A DNA stretch of 64,000 bases from Lotus japonicus (GCF_012489685.1 NC_080045.1:47885096-47949095), one strand, 5' to 3'. Counted from the stretch's first letter, positions 22,740 through 32,873 are shown. The notes: a model not told the origin generated them from the letters alone. Translations and numbers: made by a program.

Positions 22740-24860
22740 TCAAGCCAGGTTCTCGTTGTTGGCGTTGTTGCCCTGGCTTGTCCCAGCTTGAGGATCTTCC
22801 TTCTCTTGATCCTCATTCCTGTGCTGCTCATTCCCATCCTCGCCATCTTCTTCGGGCTCACTCTCATCATCGAATTGGGGAAGGAGGTCGAGGCTAATGT
22901 CATCATCACCAACCACTTGACCATCCTTGATCTCCTTCAGCCACCCAATGCGGGTAAGATCAAAGCCCGGCTCAACTACACTGATCTGCTCTTTAGCCGC
23001 CAGAAAGCCTTGAGCATATTGGAGAGAAGCACGCCCTATGATGGAAGCATTCAGGCGATCATATTTCTTTTCCAACTTTTGATATTTGGCTTGAATGGCA
23101 GTGTGCTTGTCATTTATGGCTTCTTTAAGAGACTTGGTCTTTTGAAGAAGCAGGTCCGAAGCAGCCAAGTCTTCAGTTAACTTAGCACACTTCTCCTCAG
23201 CAGATTTCAGCTTTTTGTTGGCAGTCTCAGCATCAGTTTTAGCCCGCTCATAGGCTGTCTTGTAATCAGCTGCCTTCTTCTCAAAACGGTTCTTGGCTGA
23301 GATCAACTCCTTCACGCACTGAGCCATTCCCGCCACAGTACTGGCGGCAGAAAGCGCGTGATGGATCGCCAAGGAAGCAATGTTGGGGGGGGCCTTGACC
23401 GGAAATGTCCTTGTGAATCCGGTTGTCAAAAGTACGGGTCATGAATTCCAGCCCGTTGAAGTGAGGATCATTCAAACTTAGCAAAGGGGGAGGAGCCTCG
23501 CCACCAATGGATGAACTAGGGCCAGCCTGGCCAAATGGAGTTGGTGGGCGGTTGATCAGTGCGCTTGAATCTTGTGGAGGGGGCGGGACATTATCATGTC
23601 CCTTCTTTTTCTCAGCTGGATGACTTTTTGGATCAAGAGTCGATTGGTGGAGAGGCTTACCACCAGCAGCACCTGAAGTTTTTTGACGTTTAGGGTCCTT
23701 GACGTTGTCAGAACCCGAAGTACCTTCATTCTTCTTCTTCTGCTCAGTTTCGGCGGCCCTCTTCTTCGCCGCCGCGGCAGATTGGGCGAGGTATTCCTTC
23801 ATCTTGATAGGGTTCGCGTCAACCTTGCTTTTTCCCATCGTAGCTGTATGGAAAACACCAATTAGACAAGATACATGAACAAAAAGAGAAACAAGTTATG
23901 TGCAAAGATTATAAACTTACTAAAAAATTGATTTAAAGTGCCGGATTTCGACGCCTCAATCAAGTCGTGACCGGAAATTACCGGTAGTGTGCGGAGGTAA
24001 TCGGCGACGCCTTGTTCAGATTCATCCAAGGCGTCGTATGAAACGGATATTTTTCGGCGAGGGTTCTTGGTCCAGTAAAAAGGGAAGAGAGGGTTATTGT
24101 CGGAATCTCGGAACAAGTTCTTTATTTCGGGCGACTCCACAACTTTAAAGTATTTTTTCTGCCATACTTTGTAATGGCTTTTAAGGGCGGTGAACCGACT
24201 CATGTTCTTACGGGCTAAAAGTGGAACCCATTTCACAGAAGTAGGTTTAGTGGTGACTGATTTATAGAAAAGGAAGAACAAAGGATAGGTTGGAGTGAAA
24301 CTCAGGTGTTCACAAAGAATTTCAAAGCAGCGGAGAAAACCCCAGGCGTTGGGCTGGAGTTGGCAAGGCGCCACATTCAGAAAAGAAAGAACGTGACATA
24401 TAAACGGCGAGAAAGGAAGTTTGATGTTCAAGTCTAAGAAGAAATAGCCATAAACAAAGAAGAAATCGGGCGATTCATCGGCTGGTTCTTTACGCAATAA
24501 GACACAGTCATCTTCGCCACATGGGAGGACATTCAACAGATGATCTTCATTATTCGAGGTGGCGGGATTTATCTTCGTGAACCCTTGAGCAGATATTCGA
24601 AGCGAATTAATGCTCCCAACGCTGCTCCAGATAGAATGCAACAGACATTTATCTTCAACTAAATGCACGTCAGAGCGCCATTCGGGTGAAGACAAATCTC
24701 CATTAGAGGAGAGAATTGAGTCTACAGAGCCGGCGGGACCGGAATCATCATGGGTAGAAGGCGAGGAGTGAATTTCAATTATAGAGGGGGCGACAACTTC
24801 CTCCTCCGTGGAGGGTGAAGAAAGTTCTAGGGAAGAAAGGCTAGCGTTTGGTAAAGACAT
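22740..24860 (-). pseudogene. Antisense extra gene of the Tat-type element (putative gypsy-type transposon domain)
   Basis: Two exons: 24860-23921 and 23843-22740, joined GT-AG with phase kept. The start at 24860 is chosen as the ATG beginning the conserved acidic N-terminus; ATGs further upstream lie in a low-complexity stretch. Exon 1 encodes a domain common in plant retrotransposon antisense genes (VAPCQLQPNAWGFLRCFEIL, LFPFYWTKNP, YLRTLPVISGHDLIEASK). Exon 2 begins MGKSKVDANP, is rich in Lys/Glu/Ala, then forms a long coiled coil and a very acidic tail (DDESEPEEDGEDG). In a run of eight G (plus strand 23385-23392) the frame changes by one, so the copy is broken or the run is mis-sequenced. 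Function is unknown. A related copy is at 38992-39964. Confidence 0.75.
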
Positions 24861-25556
24861 GCGAGGCAGTTTCATAAAAAGAAGAAAGAAGATGAACAAA
24901 CTAAAAATAAAAAGAAGATGAACAGAGTCAAAAGAAGAAAGAAGATGAACAGAGTCAGAGAAAAAAGAAGTAAACGAAGAATCTCAAGAAAGAGAAAAAC
25001 TAACCAGAGGGAGAACTGTGAATTTGAGAAAGGAGAACGTCGGCGATAGGGGAGCACCGCGCAATGACGACGGCCGGAGGAAGAAAAGGTTCACCGGAGT
25101 TCAAAGAAGAGAATGAAAGCTGCGGTGAAAAGGGTTTTCAGAACAAAAGTTTTAAGAAAGTGAAAAATGAAAAGTGAAAAGGGGATTTTATAGAGAGAAA
25201 GGAAGAGAGAGAATGAGTGGGGGAAGATCGTGGGATCGTGGGATTTGAAATTCGAAAAGGTAGGAAGCGAAAAGACATTACTCCTCGAGACGCACAACTG
25301 AAGATTGCATTTATAACAAATGATGACGAAATCCCGGAAAATAAGGATACGTGCGTCAGTTGAAAAGACGTGGTTGACGGTTATGATTAATGGCGACATA
25401 TCTTTGAAACGGCAACAAAGGTGGCGAAGCGTGAAAATGGCGATGTAACAACGAAAGTAAAATGGCGATGAACGAATAAACAATAGAGGCGAACTACTAG
25501 GTAACATGATGAAGACATTTCGACTCTTTACTCGAGTCTCATGTCTTGGGGGCATG

Positions 25557-25933
25557 TGGACTGGGCGGGACATAAAGAAGATTATGTCCCGCCCAAAATG
25601 AACAATAAATGATTGAAGATAGCCATGGCGGGAAGTGCGACACAACGAGCTTCATTGCCCCCCTTAGATGATGGACCCACAAGCCAGCTGGAAGATTCCT
25701 TTGGATTTGTCTTATATGTACAGGGATTTGGGCCCTGATTGTCAGGCCCAAATATAGGAAAGGTCCATATCATGACCACCCCCTCTATAAAAGGGGAGGT
25801 CATCCACTTGTACGAAACCAACTTTTTCAGCATTAATGAGAATATTCCTTTTATGGTAGTTTTGCTATTTTAGTGCTCTGCTAGGGTTTACTTTCTGTCA
25901 CTCTTTTACGTAAGCTTGCCCTAGTACAGAACA
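25557..25933 (+). repeat. 3' LTR of the Tat-type element
   Basis: 377 bp, one base different from the 5' LTR. It is preceded by a short G-rich polypurine-like stretch (TTGGGGGCATG). The inverted repeat at its start (25563-25575 with 25582-25594) is preserved exactly. Confidence 0.93.
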
Positions 25934-26916
25934 GTGAGGAAGTCCATCATTGATAGCATTAGAATGATTACTTTCCCGGAAAGGACTTCCATGCGTGCTC
26001 CTCCAAATAAGGTCTCAACTAAGGGTAGGCGAAAAGGCTCTTCGAAAAAGGTCACAGCAAAGAGTATCAAAGTACCTAGTCAGCGCTCTACAAAACGTCT
26101 TGCATCTCGTTGGGAGCGTATTGATGTGCAATATCCGGGCTCTTATGAAGGTAGCAACTCCACACCAAATACTGTCATTCCTCCAAAACGAGTGAAGAAT
26201 CAAAGCCTCCGCCCAAGCATGTTGAGACAAATCCCCGAAGAGTTTCATCCATTCATTGATTCCTTGGTTCATGTAGAGGGAGACGGACACTGCGGATTTA
26301 GATGTGTTGCTGCAATGTTGGATATGGGAGAAGACGAATGGCCGACTGTTCGTCAGAATTTGATCCAGGAACTTGACACTGAGTTTGGCATGTATTGTTC
26401 AATATTTGGGATAGCTGAGGCAAATGAGATACGTTGTGCTTTACATGTCACTTCAGATGGGCCAGTAGGAGACGATAAGTGGATGACCGTTCCTAATATG
26501 GCATACATTATAGCCACAACTTATAAAGTGGTGTTCATGACCCTTGCTATTAGTGGATGTAGCATTTTCTTCCCGTTGAGAGGAAGTCCTGACCCACCGG
26601 CACTCCACAAACGCATGGCAGTTGCATTTGTTAACACAAATCACTTTATTGGGGTATGTGTCTCTTACTGTATTGTTGTCTCTTTAAGTATATATATATT
26701 TATGGTGTTCTAAGATGCTTAATTTCCCAAATGCAGGTTGTTCTTCGTGATGGGCACCCAATGCCGCTCACTGCTCACATGTGGACATATAACCGCAGGG
26801 TTGAGGCCCAGACATGGGTTGATCCATATTCTGCTCGAATTGCCGCTTATAGTGCATATCTTACCGCTAAACATGGTGGTGGTGATCCCTCAGTAGTCGA
26901 CCTTAGTGAGGAATAA
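25934..26916 (+). pseudogene. OTU cysteine-protease part of the MULE transposase (3' portion of the split gene)
   Basis: After the second GTGAG copy, the frame of the upstream transposase exon resumes. A basic linker (STKGRRKGSSKK, STKRLASRWERID) is followed by an OTU domain. The catalytic Asp-Cys box is EGDGHCGFRC near 26277 and the His is in FVNTNHFIG near 26625-26653. An intron (26654-26736, GT-AG) separates a last exon, 26737-26916, encoding LRDGHPMPL and the C-terminus, ending TAA. OTU proteins remove ubiquitin or related tags. Fusion to a MULE transposase suggests a protease acting on the transposase itself or on host chromatin factors, but that is inference; the ULP1-like protease of Kaonashi MULEs is an analogy. 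The OTU part itself has no visible break, only loss of its 5' half. Confidence 0.85.
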
Positions 26917-27068
26917 TAATTATGTAATGTTATAGACCTTAGTGAATTTATGAGAATTCTGAATTATGTAACAGACCCTATGTGAACATATTTTTTTTTA
27001 AAATAAGCCCCCCTATGTGAAAATATGATGTTATGTGATTGATGCTTGTAGTGAATTTATGATTTAAA

Positions 27069-27535
27069 CCCAGGCAACTACCGCTATCTTGACTGCGGTA
27101 GTTACCGCTATCTTGATAGCGGTAGTTACCGTTATCTTGATAGCGGTAGTTACCTTATGTTTATAGCTCACGTTTATTGTATCCGCTATCTTGACTGCGG
27201 TAGTTACCGCTATCTTGATAGCGGTAGTTACAGCTATCTTGATAGCGGAAGTTACCGTTATCTTGATAGCTGTAGTTGTCTTATGTTTATAGCTCACGTT
27301 TATTGTATCCGCTATCTTGACTGCGGTAGTTACCGCTATCTTGAATGCGGTAGTTACCGCTATCTTGATGACGGTAGTTACAGCTATCTTGATAGCGGTA
27401 GTTGCCTTATGTTTATAGCTCACGCTTGTTGTATCCGCTATCTTGACTGCGGTAGTTACCACTATCTTGATAGCGGTAGTTACAACTATCTTGATAGCGG
27501 AAGTTACCGTTATCTTGATAGCGGATGTTTAAAAC
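27069..27535. repeat. Middle palindromic array with 24-bp units and a 126-bp higher-order period
   Basis: Basic unit of 24 bp, ACCGCTATCTTGATAGCGGT plus AGTT, repeated nearly 20 times. A spacer containing TTATGTTTATAGCTCACG recurs at 27155, 27281 and 27407, giving an exact higher-order period of 126 bp. Each unit is itself palindromic, so both strands look alike. It lies between the 3' ends of the transposase-OTU gene (26916) and the convergent PMD gene (27801). Long open frames across it are an effect of the repeat. Confidence 0.93.
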
Positions 27536-27800
27536 ATAATGTTAGAAAATGATTTGCTTTATGCTGGCTTAAAACTTAAACTTGGCTGCAATTTCTTATA
27601 AACTTAAACACATTCATGACCAGAAACATAAAGATAAACAACATCCATGTCCATAACTATAAACAACATAAACAACGTCCATGTCCATAAACAAAGACGA
27701 ACATCATAAACAAAATAAACCCATCCATGTCCAACAAAATAAACAACCAACATACACAACATAAATGTTTTGTCCAACAATATAAGCATAAACACTAGCA

Positions 27801-29442
27801 TCACTCATAATCAGCTGAAGTCCCAACCCCACTAGCATTCCTCTTCTTACTACGCTTTGGCTCCTCCGGTCCCTCCAATGTATTCTGAATAATGGAATGC
27901 ATAGTATGAACTACATCCCACATGGTTGTGCCCTCTGCAGGTGCCCCAACAGTCTCTGGATCAACAGCAACAGTAGAGTATGTCGACAACAAAGCAAACT
28001 GACCCTGTAATATTCAAAGAAAGTGTCAATATATGCAGGTAATATTACAAGAAAGTGATTATATCCATGTACAAGGTTAAGTTTAACAAACCTCAAGAAA
28101 TGACCAACGGTCAACTCTCAGCTCCTCAGGAATCAGGAAAGGATGTGAGTGTTGTCTGTACCAGTCATTGTACTCAGGAGCAAACTCGTGAGGGTAATCA
28201 ACATAGCGTCCTCTAATAGTATGGTTCCGCCAATCCGTCCACATAGCATCACAATCCTCGCATGAAACTTTTGATGGAGGGGCTCGAGGCTTGGACTGCA
28301 GAATCCCAAACTGCCTGGATACACGCTCAGGTAGGTATGGATAAACTGAGCCGCTGAACCTGATGAATCCACTATAGAGTGAGACATGTTCAAATGAACG
28401 ATGAACATAATGGTCCATATAAGGCCTCCAAATCACTCCACCAGCAGGAAAGTTATCAAGATTAAGTCTCTTCTGCTCCACTTTCTTTGTCCCCCTCCAA
28501 ATCACTCCACCAGCAGGAAAGTTATCAAGATTAAGTCTCTTCTGCCAACCACCTCCTAGCCACAGGCATATGAGCTTCGTATTTAGGGAACTTCTTTCTC
28601 TCAAACAGCTTCTGTCCATTTCCCTTTCTTCACACGGTCCTTCACAAGCTCTAGAAGCCAAGCATAATGAAGACTAGGACCTCTACACCTCCGAAACTCA
28701 TCCTCCACCTCCTGAGTTGTCACCCCCAACAAATCAACAACCATAGGGGTAGCCTCTTCCTTAGTCGGCCTGCCCAATGAGAAAAAGACCCCTCCACAGG
28801 GATGTGCAATAGAGCTGAGACGTCATCTAGAGTGATCGTCATCTTGCCCCACGACATATGAAATGAGGACGTCTCTGGCATCCATCGCTCAACAAAGGCG
28901 GTCACAATGCTAAGGTCAACTGAGCCGCCATTACAAGTATACGGAAGGTGCAACAACCCTGCATTTGCCACAAGTGCCTTCACATTATCGGAGTAGAATC
29001 TCACAGGAGAGAAGTGTTTTCCATGATGATGGATCTTCAATGGGTCTCTACATTTGAAGTCCTTTCGCACATATGACTTCCAGACGTCATGTGCTATGTG
29101 CTACCCAAACTTAGGCAACAGAGACAAGTCATATGGACCTCCAGGGTACCACACACCCTCTGTTCCATCACCATCCTCAGACTCTCCACTTTGCTCACCA
29201 TCACCATCCTCCTCAGAACCCATCTCAACCTCATTCACATTCTCATTCTCATTCTCCAGACCATCACCATCCTCAGCTCCCCAGTGTCGTGCATTAACCA
29301 GCACACCCTCCTCTTCTCCCACACCCTGAGTCCCACGCTCTCGGCGAGCGGAAGCATGAGTTCTCGAACGATCTCGTGGAGGATGAGGTGGTCGTGAAGC
29401 CTCTCCCACAACGCGCTGTGTATGTTTTGTCCTTGCCATCAT
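27801..29442 (-). pseudogene. Plant mobile domain (PMD, MAIN/MAIL1-like) passenger gene of the MULE, broken
   Basis: Minus-strand gene starting at 29442 (MMARTKHTQRVV), with an Arg/Gly/Glu-rich leader, then a PMD: FHMSWGKMTITLDDVSALLH with IPVEG, then EVEDEFRRCRGPSLHYAW, then the LERVSRQFG-like segment PERVSRQFGILQ and EFAPEYNDWYRQHSHPF. An intron lies between about 28091 and 28005, and the last exon ends TGA at 27801-27803. Breaks: an in-frame TAG near 29103, a frame change near 28790, a stop near 28615, and a 69-bp partial tandem duplication (copies at 28427 and 28496). PMD proteins of the host (MAIN, MAIL1) are nuclear and help silence transposons and keep gene expression; PMDs also occur in MULEs and gypsy elements. 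Here the gene converges on the transposase, as mudrB does on mudrA in MuDR, but the proteins are unrelated. Confidence 0.75.
28427..28548. repeat. 69-bp partial tandem duplication within the PMD pseudogene
   Basis: A segment beginning CTCCAAATCACTCCACCAGC occurs at 28427 and again at 28496, each continuing for about 50 bases with full identity by eye. The intervening linker is not repeated on the outer side. It duplicates a conserved stretch of the coding region. Confidence 0.85.
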
Positions 29443-29877
29443 GCCTGTGTTAACAAAGAAAATCAATGTTAGTTCTTTATTGACAAAACAAAACCCAAAA
29501 GCACATATGAAAACTCTAAATTTTAAGGCATCACAACTGGATAAGACATCTCTAACTCTTATTTATACTCATTCTAGATTCTTAATCCTAATCACATATG
29601 CAAACTACCGCAATCATAGTTGAACTGAACTTGAGATTGTAATAGTTCAAATTTGCAGTCAACTTGTGGAATTTCCAGAAATTTTACCTGCAATCAGTTC
29701 ATGGTATGTACTTAATCCTATGTTCAGAATGACTATTTTGCTGTCAAACATGTGCTAATAAAATTTTGGTATGTGTATCTTAGCTCTTTTAAGTTTTAAC
29801 CTTTGTAGAGGGGTACTACTTACTTTTATTTAAGGCATCACATATGAAGCAATAACTGGTACTAATCCCATTTAAAC

Positions 29878-30072
29878 AACTACCGCAATCATAGTTGCGG
29901 CAACTACCGCAATTATAGTTGCGGAAACTCCCGCAATTATAGTTGCGGCAACTACCGCAATCTAAGTTGCGGAAACTACCGCAATCTAAGTTGCGGAGAC
30001 TACCGCAATCCTAGTTGCGGATACTACCGCAATCATAGTTGCGGATACTACCGCAACTTGAGTTGCGGAAAA
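29878..30072. repeat. 3' palindromic array of the MULE (24 bp x 8)
   Basis: Eight units of 24 bp of the form ACTACCGCAATNATAGTTGC plus GGNA. Each unit is palindromic (CCGCAAT...AGTTGCGG). The period equals that of the other two arrays, and the ACTACCGC core is shared, while the spacer differs (CAATNNTAGTTG against CTATCTTGATAG). It lies about 440 bp upstream of the PMD start, in that gene's promoter region, and 400 bp from the right TIR. Confidence 0.92.
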
Positions 30073-30469
30073 CCACCCGTGATTGCACAGGGAAAAGGTA
30101 ACCGTGTGGGTTTTTAAACAGAGGGAACAACAGAGGCAAGAAACTTGTATGAAAAGGGGGGACTTACCAGAGCAAGGGTTGCGGGTGTTGTTGCTTTTAC
30201 TCCTTCAAAGTTTTCCTTCTTCCTCTTTCTTTCTTCTGCTTCTGAAATCGCAATGGTGATGGAGAAACCGTGATGGAGGTGGTGGGGAAAGGTGCAGGAC
30301 CGTGATGGAGAAAGGGAGATGGTGAGATTAGGAGATGGGCAGAGGAGAAACCGTCAGAATGAGAGAAAGAGATGAGGAGATGGACAGAGGAGATGAGGGC
30401 CGATCTTGAGAGAGGGAGATGGTGGGATTAGGTTTTTTTTTTTTATTGGAGCAGTTATTTTTTAAAAGC

Positions 30470-30548
30470 TTTTGGGGGTATAACTGTATTTTTGAACTTA
30501 AGGGGATGGTGTGAATAGTAAAGAGGGGTGGTTCAAATAGTCTCTGCC
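30470..30548 (-). repeat. Right TIR of the MULE
   Basis: Read inward from 30548 it begins GGCAGAGACTATT, then has a short insertion, CCCCTCTTTACTATTCACA, CCATCCCCTT and a C-run. It matches the left TIR over about 70 bp. The exact 9-bp duplication TAGATTTTG follows at 30549-30557. Confidence 0.88.
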
Positions 30549-30818
30549 TAGATTTTGAGTACACTATATTGTATCCACCGAGAAATTGTTGATCGTGATG
30601 TTATTACAAGATCATGTTTAGGGTGATTGTTCTTCTTTGAGGGGGTTAGTGGCAAACACGCGATTTTTTAATTGAGGGTTGGCAGCCATTAATTATTTAT
30701 GTAAAGATTGTGAATTTTTTTCTTAGGCAAATGTATGATAATTGATAATTGTGGGACTAATTTTTTAACTTACAATTACATTGAGCAGTAGAGTGTTGAA
30801 AATGAGTTTTTGTATTCA

Positions 30819-31237
30819 TAGGGATATGGCAACATAATCCGAACTCGTGGGGCCCGTCCGAACTCGATCCGATTTTAAGGGCAAAATCCGATATGATTGA
30901 GTTTGGGTTTGGTATTGGTGAAACCGGCACCCGAACAATATATATGAAATTACAAAATTATTTTGATGTATATCATGTTAACAACTTGATTTGTTAACAA
31001 TTTGATCATATTTGAACAAAAAAATACTATATTTGTTTGCAAAGAAGATATAAAAGGTCTTTTCACAACAAAATCATATAAGTTGCGTTTTGTTTAGCAA
31101 AACAGCCTATGCATCAAGTTAGGTTAAGACGTGGGTTTGAGGCTATAACGGGTTTGGGTAAACCCGAAACCTGACAAGTTTGTGTTTGGGAAAGACAAAA
31201 CTCGAGTCTGCCCTAACCCGACCTGTTGCCATCCCTA
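30819..31237. mobile_element. hAT-type MITE (419 bp)
   Basis: Termini TAGGGATATGGCAAC and, inverted, TAGGGATGGCAAC. Flanking 8-bp duplication TGTATTCA / TTTATTCA has one mismatch. The interior repeats CCGAACTCG/AACCCGA-like words. The end sequence and 8-bp duplication fit hAT-derived MITEs of plants. No coding sequence. Confidence 0.7.
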
Positions 31238-31296
31238 TTTATTCATAAGGTACAGAGAAAAAACAACTATTAAGGAAGGAGACTTAAAACGACTAA

Positions 31297-32066
31297 GGCT
31301 ATGTTTGGCACGCCTAGCTGATAAGCTAGCTGAAAGCTGAAAAGCTAGCTGATAGCTGAAAAGCTAGTTAAAAGCTGAAAGCTGATAAGCCAGCTAAAAG
31401 CTGATAGCTGAAAGCTGAAAAGCTACGTACTTAAAACAAAAGTGTTTGGTACAACTAGTTGTTGAACAAGTTGAAATTGTAAAATAACATAAAAAGACTT
31501 ACTTGTATAATTCTTTTTTATATTTAACATTACTTTATTATCATATTAATATCAAATTTTTTATAAATATTTTAATTTCACTCTTCAGTTATTTATTATC
31601 TTAAAAATATAATATTAATTTTTACTTATTTAATTTTCTATTTTTTTATTAAATCAAATAGAATAAAATAAATAATTTTTTAATTTGTAATATAAGTTTT
31701 CCGATGAAGAAAAAAAATATTGTAATATAAAATCATTTGTTTTATTTCAAAGTAGTAATTATTTGTGTGCGGGAACGGTGTGCATATGAGACAAGTGTGA
31801 TAATTGATAAGTAAATAGGTTTAGTAAAAAACATATAAGGCTAAAGGTGGAATTTTAATAAAATAATAAGGATTAAAATGAGAATATATTTAGTAAGTTA
31901 TAAGCTTAAGCTTTAAGCTACCTGAGATAGCTTATAGCTTAAAGCTTTAAGCTACTGAAATAAGCTCATTCATCAAACACTTTTATAGAGCTTTTAAGCT
32001 AATCAAATAAGTTTTAAACTAGTCAAATAAGTTATAAGCTACTTGAAGTGGCATGCAAACATAGCC
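31297..32066. mobile_element. Harbinger-type non-autonomous element (770 bp)
   Basis: Ends GGCTATGTTTGGCACGCC and, inverted, GGCTATGTTTGCATGCCA; flanks are TAA on both sides (31294-31296, 32067-32069), the PIF/Harbinger target. The arms consist of repeated AGCTGATAGCTGAAAAGCTA-like words on the left and AAGCTTTAAGCTA words on the right, giving a large foldback. The centre is AT-rich with no coding capacity. Confidence 0.72.
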
Positions 32067-32451
32067 TAAGTAATTAAGATAAAAACTTAAAATAAATGGT
32101 CGAAAGATAAATAAATGTTGGAAATATGTAAAAATAATGAAAAAGAACTCAAGTATGTAAATTTGTAATTTTATTTGATGATTGTATTGTGTGTTTGTTT
32201 CAAATAACTTTATCCATATTTATTTATAGGGAGAGTCTCGACTAACTACAACGGTTATTAGGTTTTCTAAATACTGACTCGCGTTCTAACTTCACGCTAC
32301 TACTTAAGATCATAGTGTGTTTTGAGCCTCCACTCCTAATCAACTTTGAAGAGTCGGTATTCTTTGAGTATCAACTAGTCCCACACTTGTAATGATTGTT
32401 CCTATTATCAAGGAATGACTCCACATCCAATTTCCAACATGTCCAACCCTA

Positions 32452-32873
32452 GGAGGCGTTTGGTAGAGGGTTTGAAAATATATTCCCGAAAATGCTATAT
32501 TTACAAACATAATTTATTTTCAGGTAAATTGTATAATGTACGTTATTTGGTAGATGTGTTACATTCTCATGAATATTTTTAAATTTTATCTAATGAATAA
32601 ATAAAACTAATAAAAAATAGAAAATGTGTGATGAAATATGGTAGAAATAAGAAGTTATCTTAAAAAATAACTTTCATTCATATGGGAGTAAATATTTTTA
32701 TCATTTTTCTTGGGTATAGAAATATGGCAAAACGTGTATTGAACTTTCCTGGGTATCCAATATATTCGGGAATACATTTTTCAAAGATTGTACTAAACAT
32801 GAGAATGAGAATGTAACATTCCCCACCTCATTTTCTCGAGAATGTTTTAAGATCCCTTCCACCAAACACCCCG
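32452..32873. mobile_element. MITE with GGTGTTTGGTRGA-like ends (422 bp)
   Basis: Left end GGAGGCGTTTGGTAGAGGG pairs with the right end read inward, CGGGGTGTTTGGTGGAAGGG. TA dinucleotides flank both ends (32450-32451, 32874-32875), which would fit a Stowaway-type target, but the evidence is slight. The interior is AT-rich. Confidence 0.5.

Larger units (their letters stand above)
16386..25933 (+). mobile_element. Nearly intact Tat-lineage Ty3/gypsy LTR retrotransposon (9.5 kb)
   Basis: Two 377-bp LTRs (16386-16762, 25557-25933) start TGGACTGGGC and end TACAGAACA, flanked by identical 5-bp duplications GTGAG (16381-16385, 25934-25938). By reading they differ at one base, so the insertion is young. 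A primer-binding site follows the left LTR. Gag-protease-RT-RNase H, then a second RNase H and integrase, are encoded on the plus strand; an additional two-exon gene on the minus strand lies before the right LTR. The second (archaeal-type) RNase H and the antisense extra gene are features of the Tat lineage. The element sits inside the MULE transposase gene. One in-frame stop divides pol and one frame break affects the antisense gene. Confidence 0.93.
9760..30548 (+). mobile_element. Mutator-like element (MULE) with OTU-fused transposase and PMD passenger, containing two nested insertions
   Basis: The ends carry exact 9-bp target duplications TAGATTTTG (9751-9759 and 30549-30557), the Mutator hallmark. 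TIRs of about 70 bp begin GGCAGAGACTATT on both sides and share CCCCTCTTTACTATTCACA and CCATCCCCTT. Inside, in order: a solo LTR (10131-14265), a palindromic array, a FAR1/MULE transposase reading rightward, a Tat-type gypsy element splitting that gene, the OTU part of the same gene, a second array, a plant-mobile-domain gene reading leftward, a third array and the right TIR. Removing the two insertions and one copy of each 5-bp duplication leaves 7,096 bp. The element cannot move by itself: its transposase is frameshifted and interrupted. The convergent two-gene plan recalls maize MuDR. Confidence 0.92.

Noticed and set aside
27064..27552. Open frames of about 130 codons on both strands across the middle array
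   Set aside because: They encode only the repeated unit (TAVKIAVTT-like or YRYLDSGS-like) and are a by-product of a 24-bp period, divisible by three.
27069..30072. 24-bp palindromic repeats with regular spacing look CRISPR-like
   Set aside because: There are no unique spacers, the units are contiguous dyads, the genome is a plant, and no cas genes are present.
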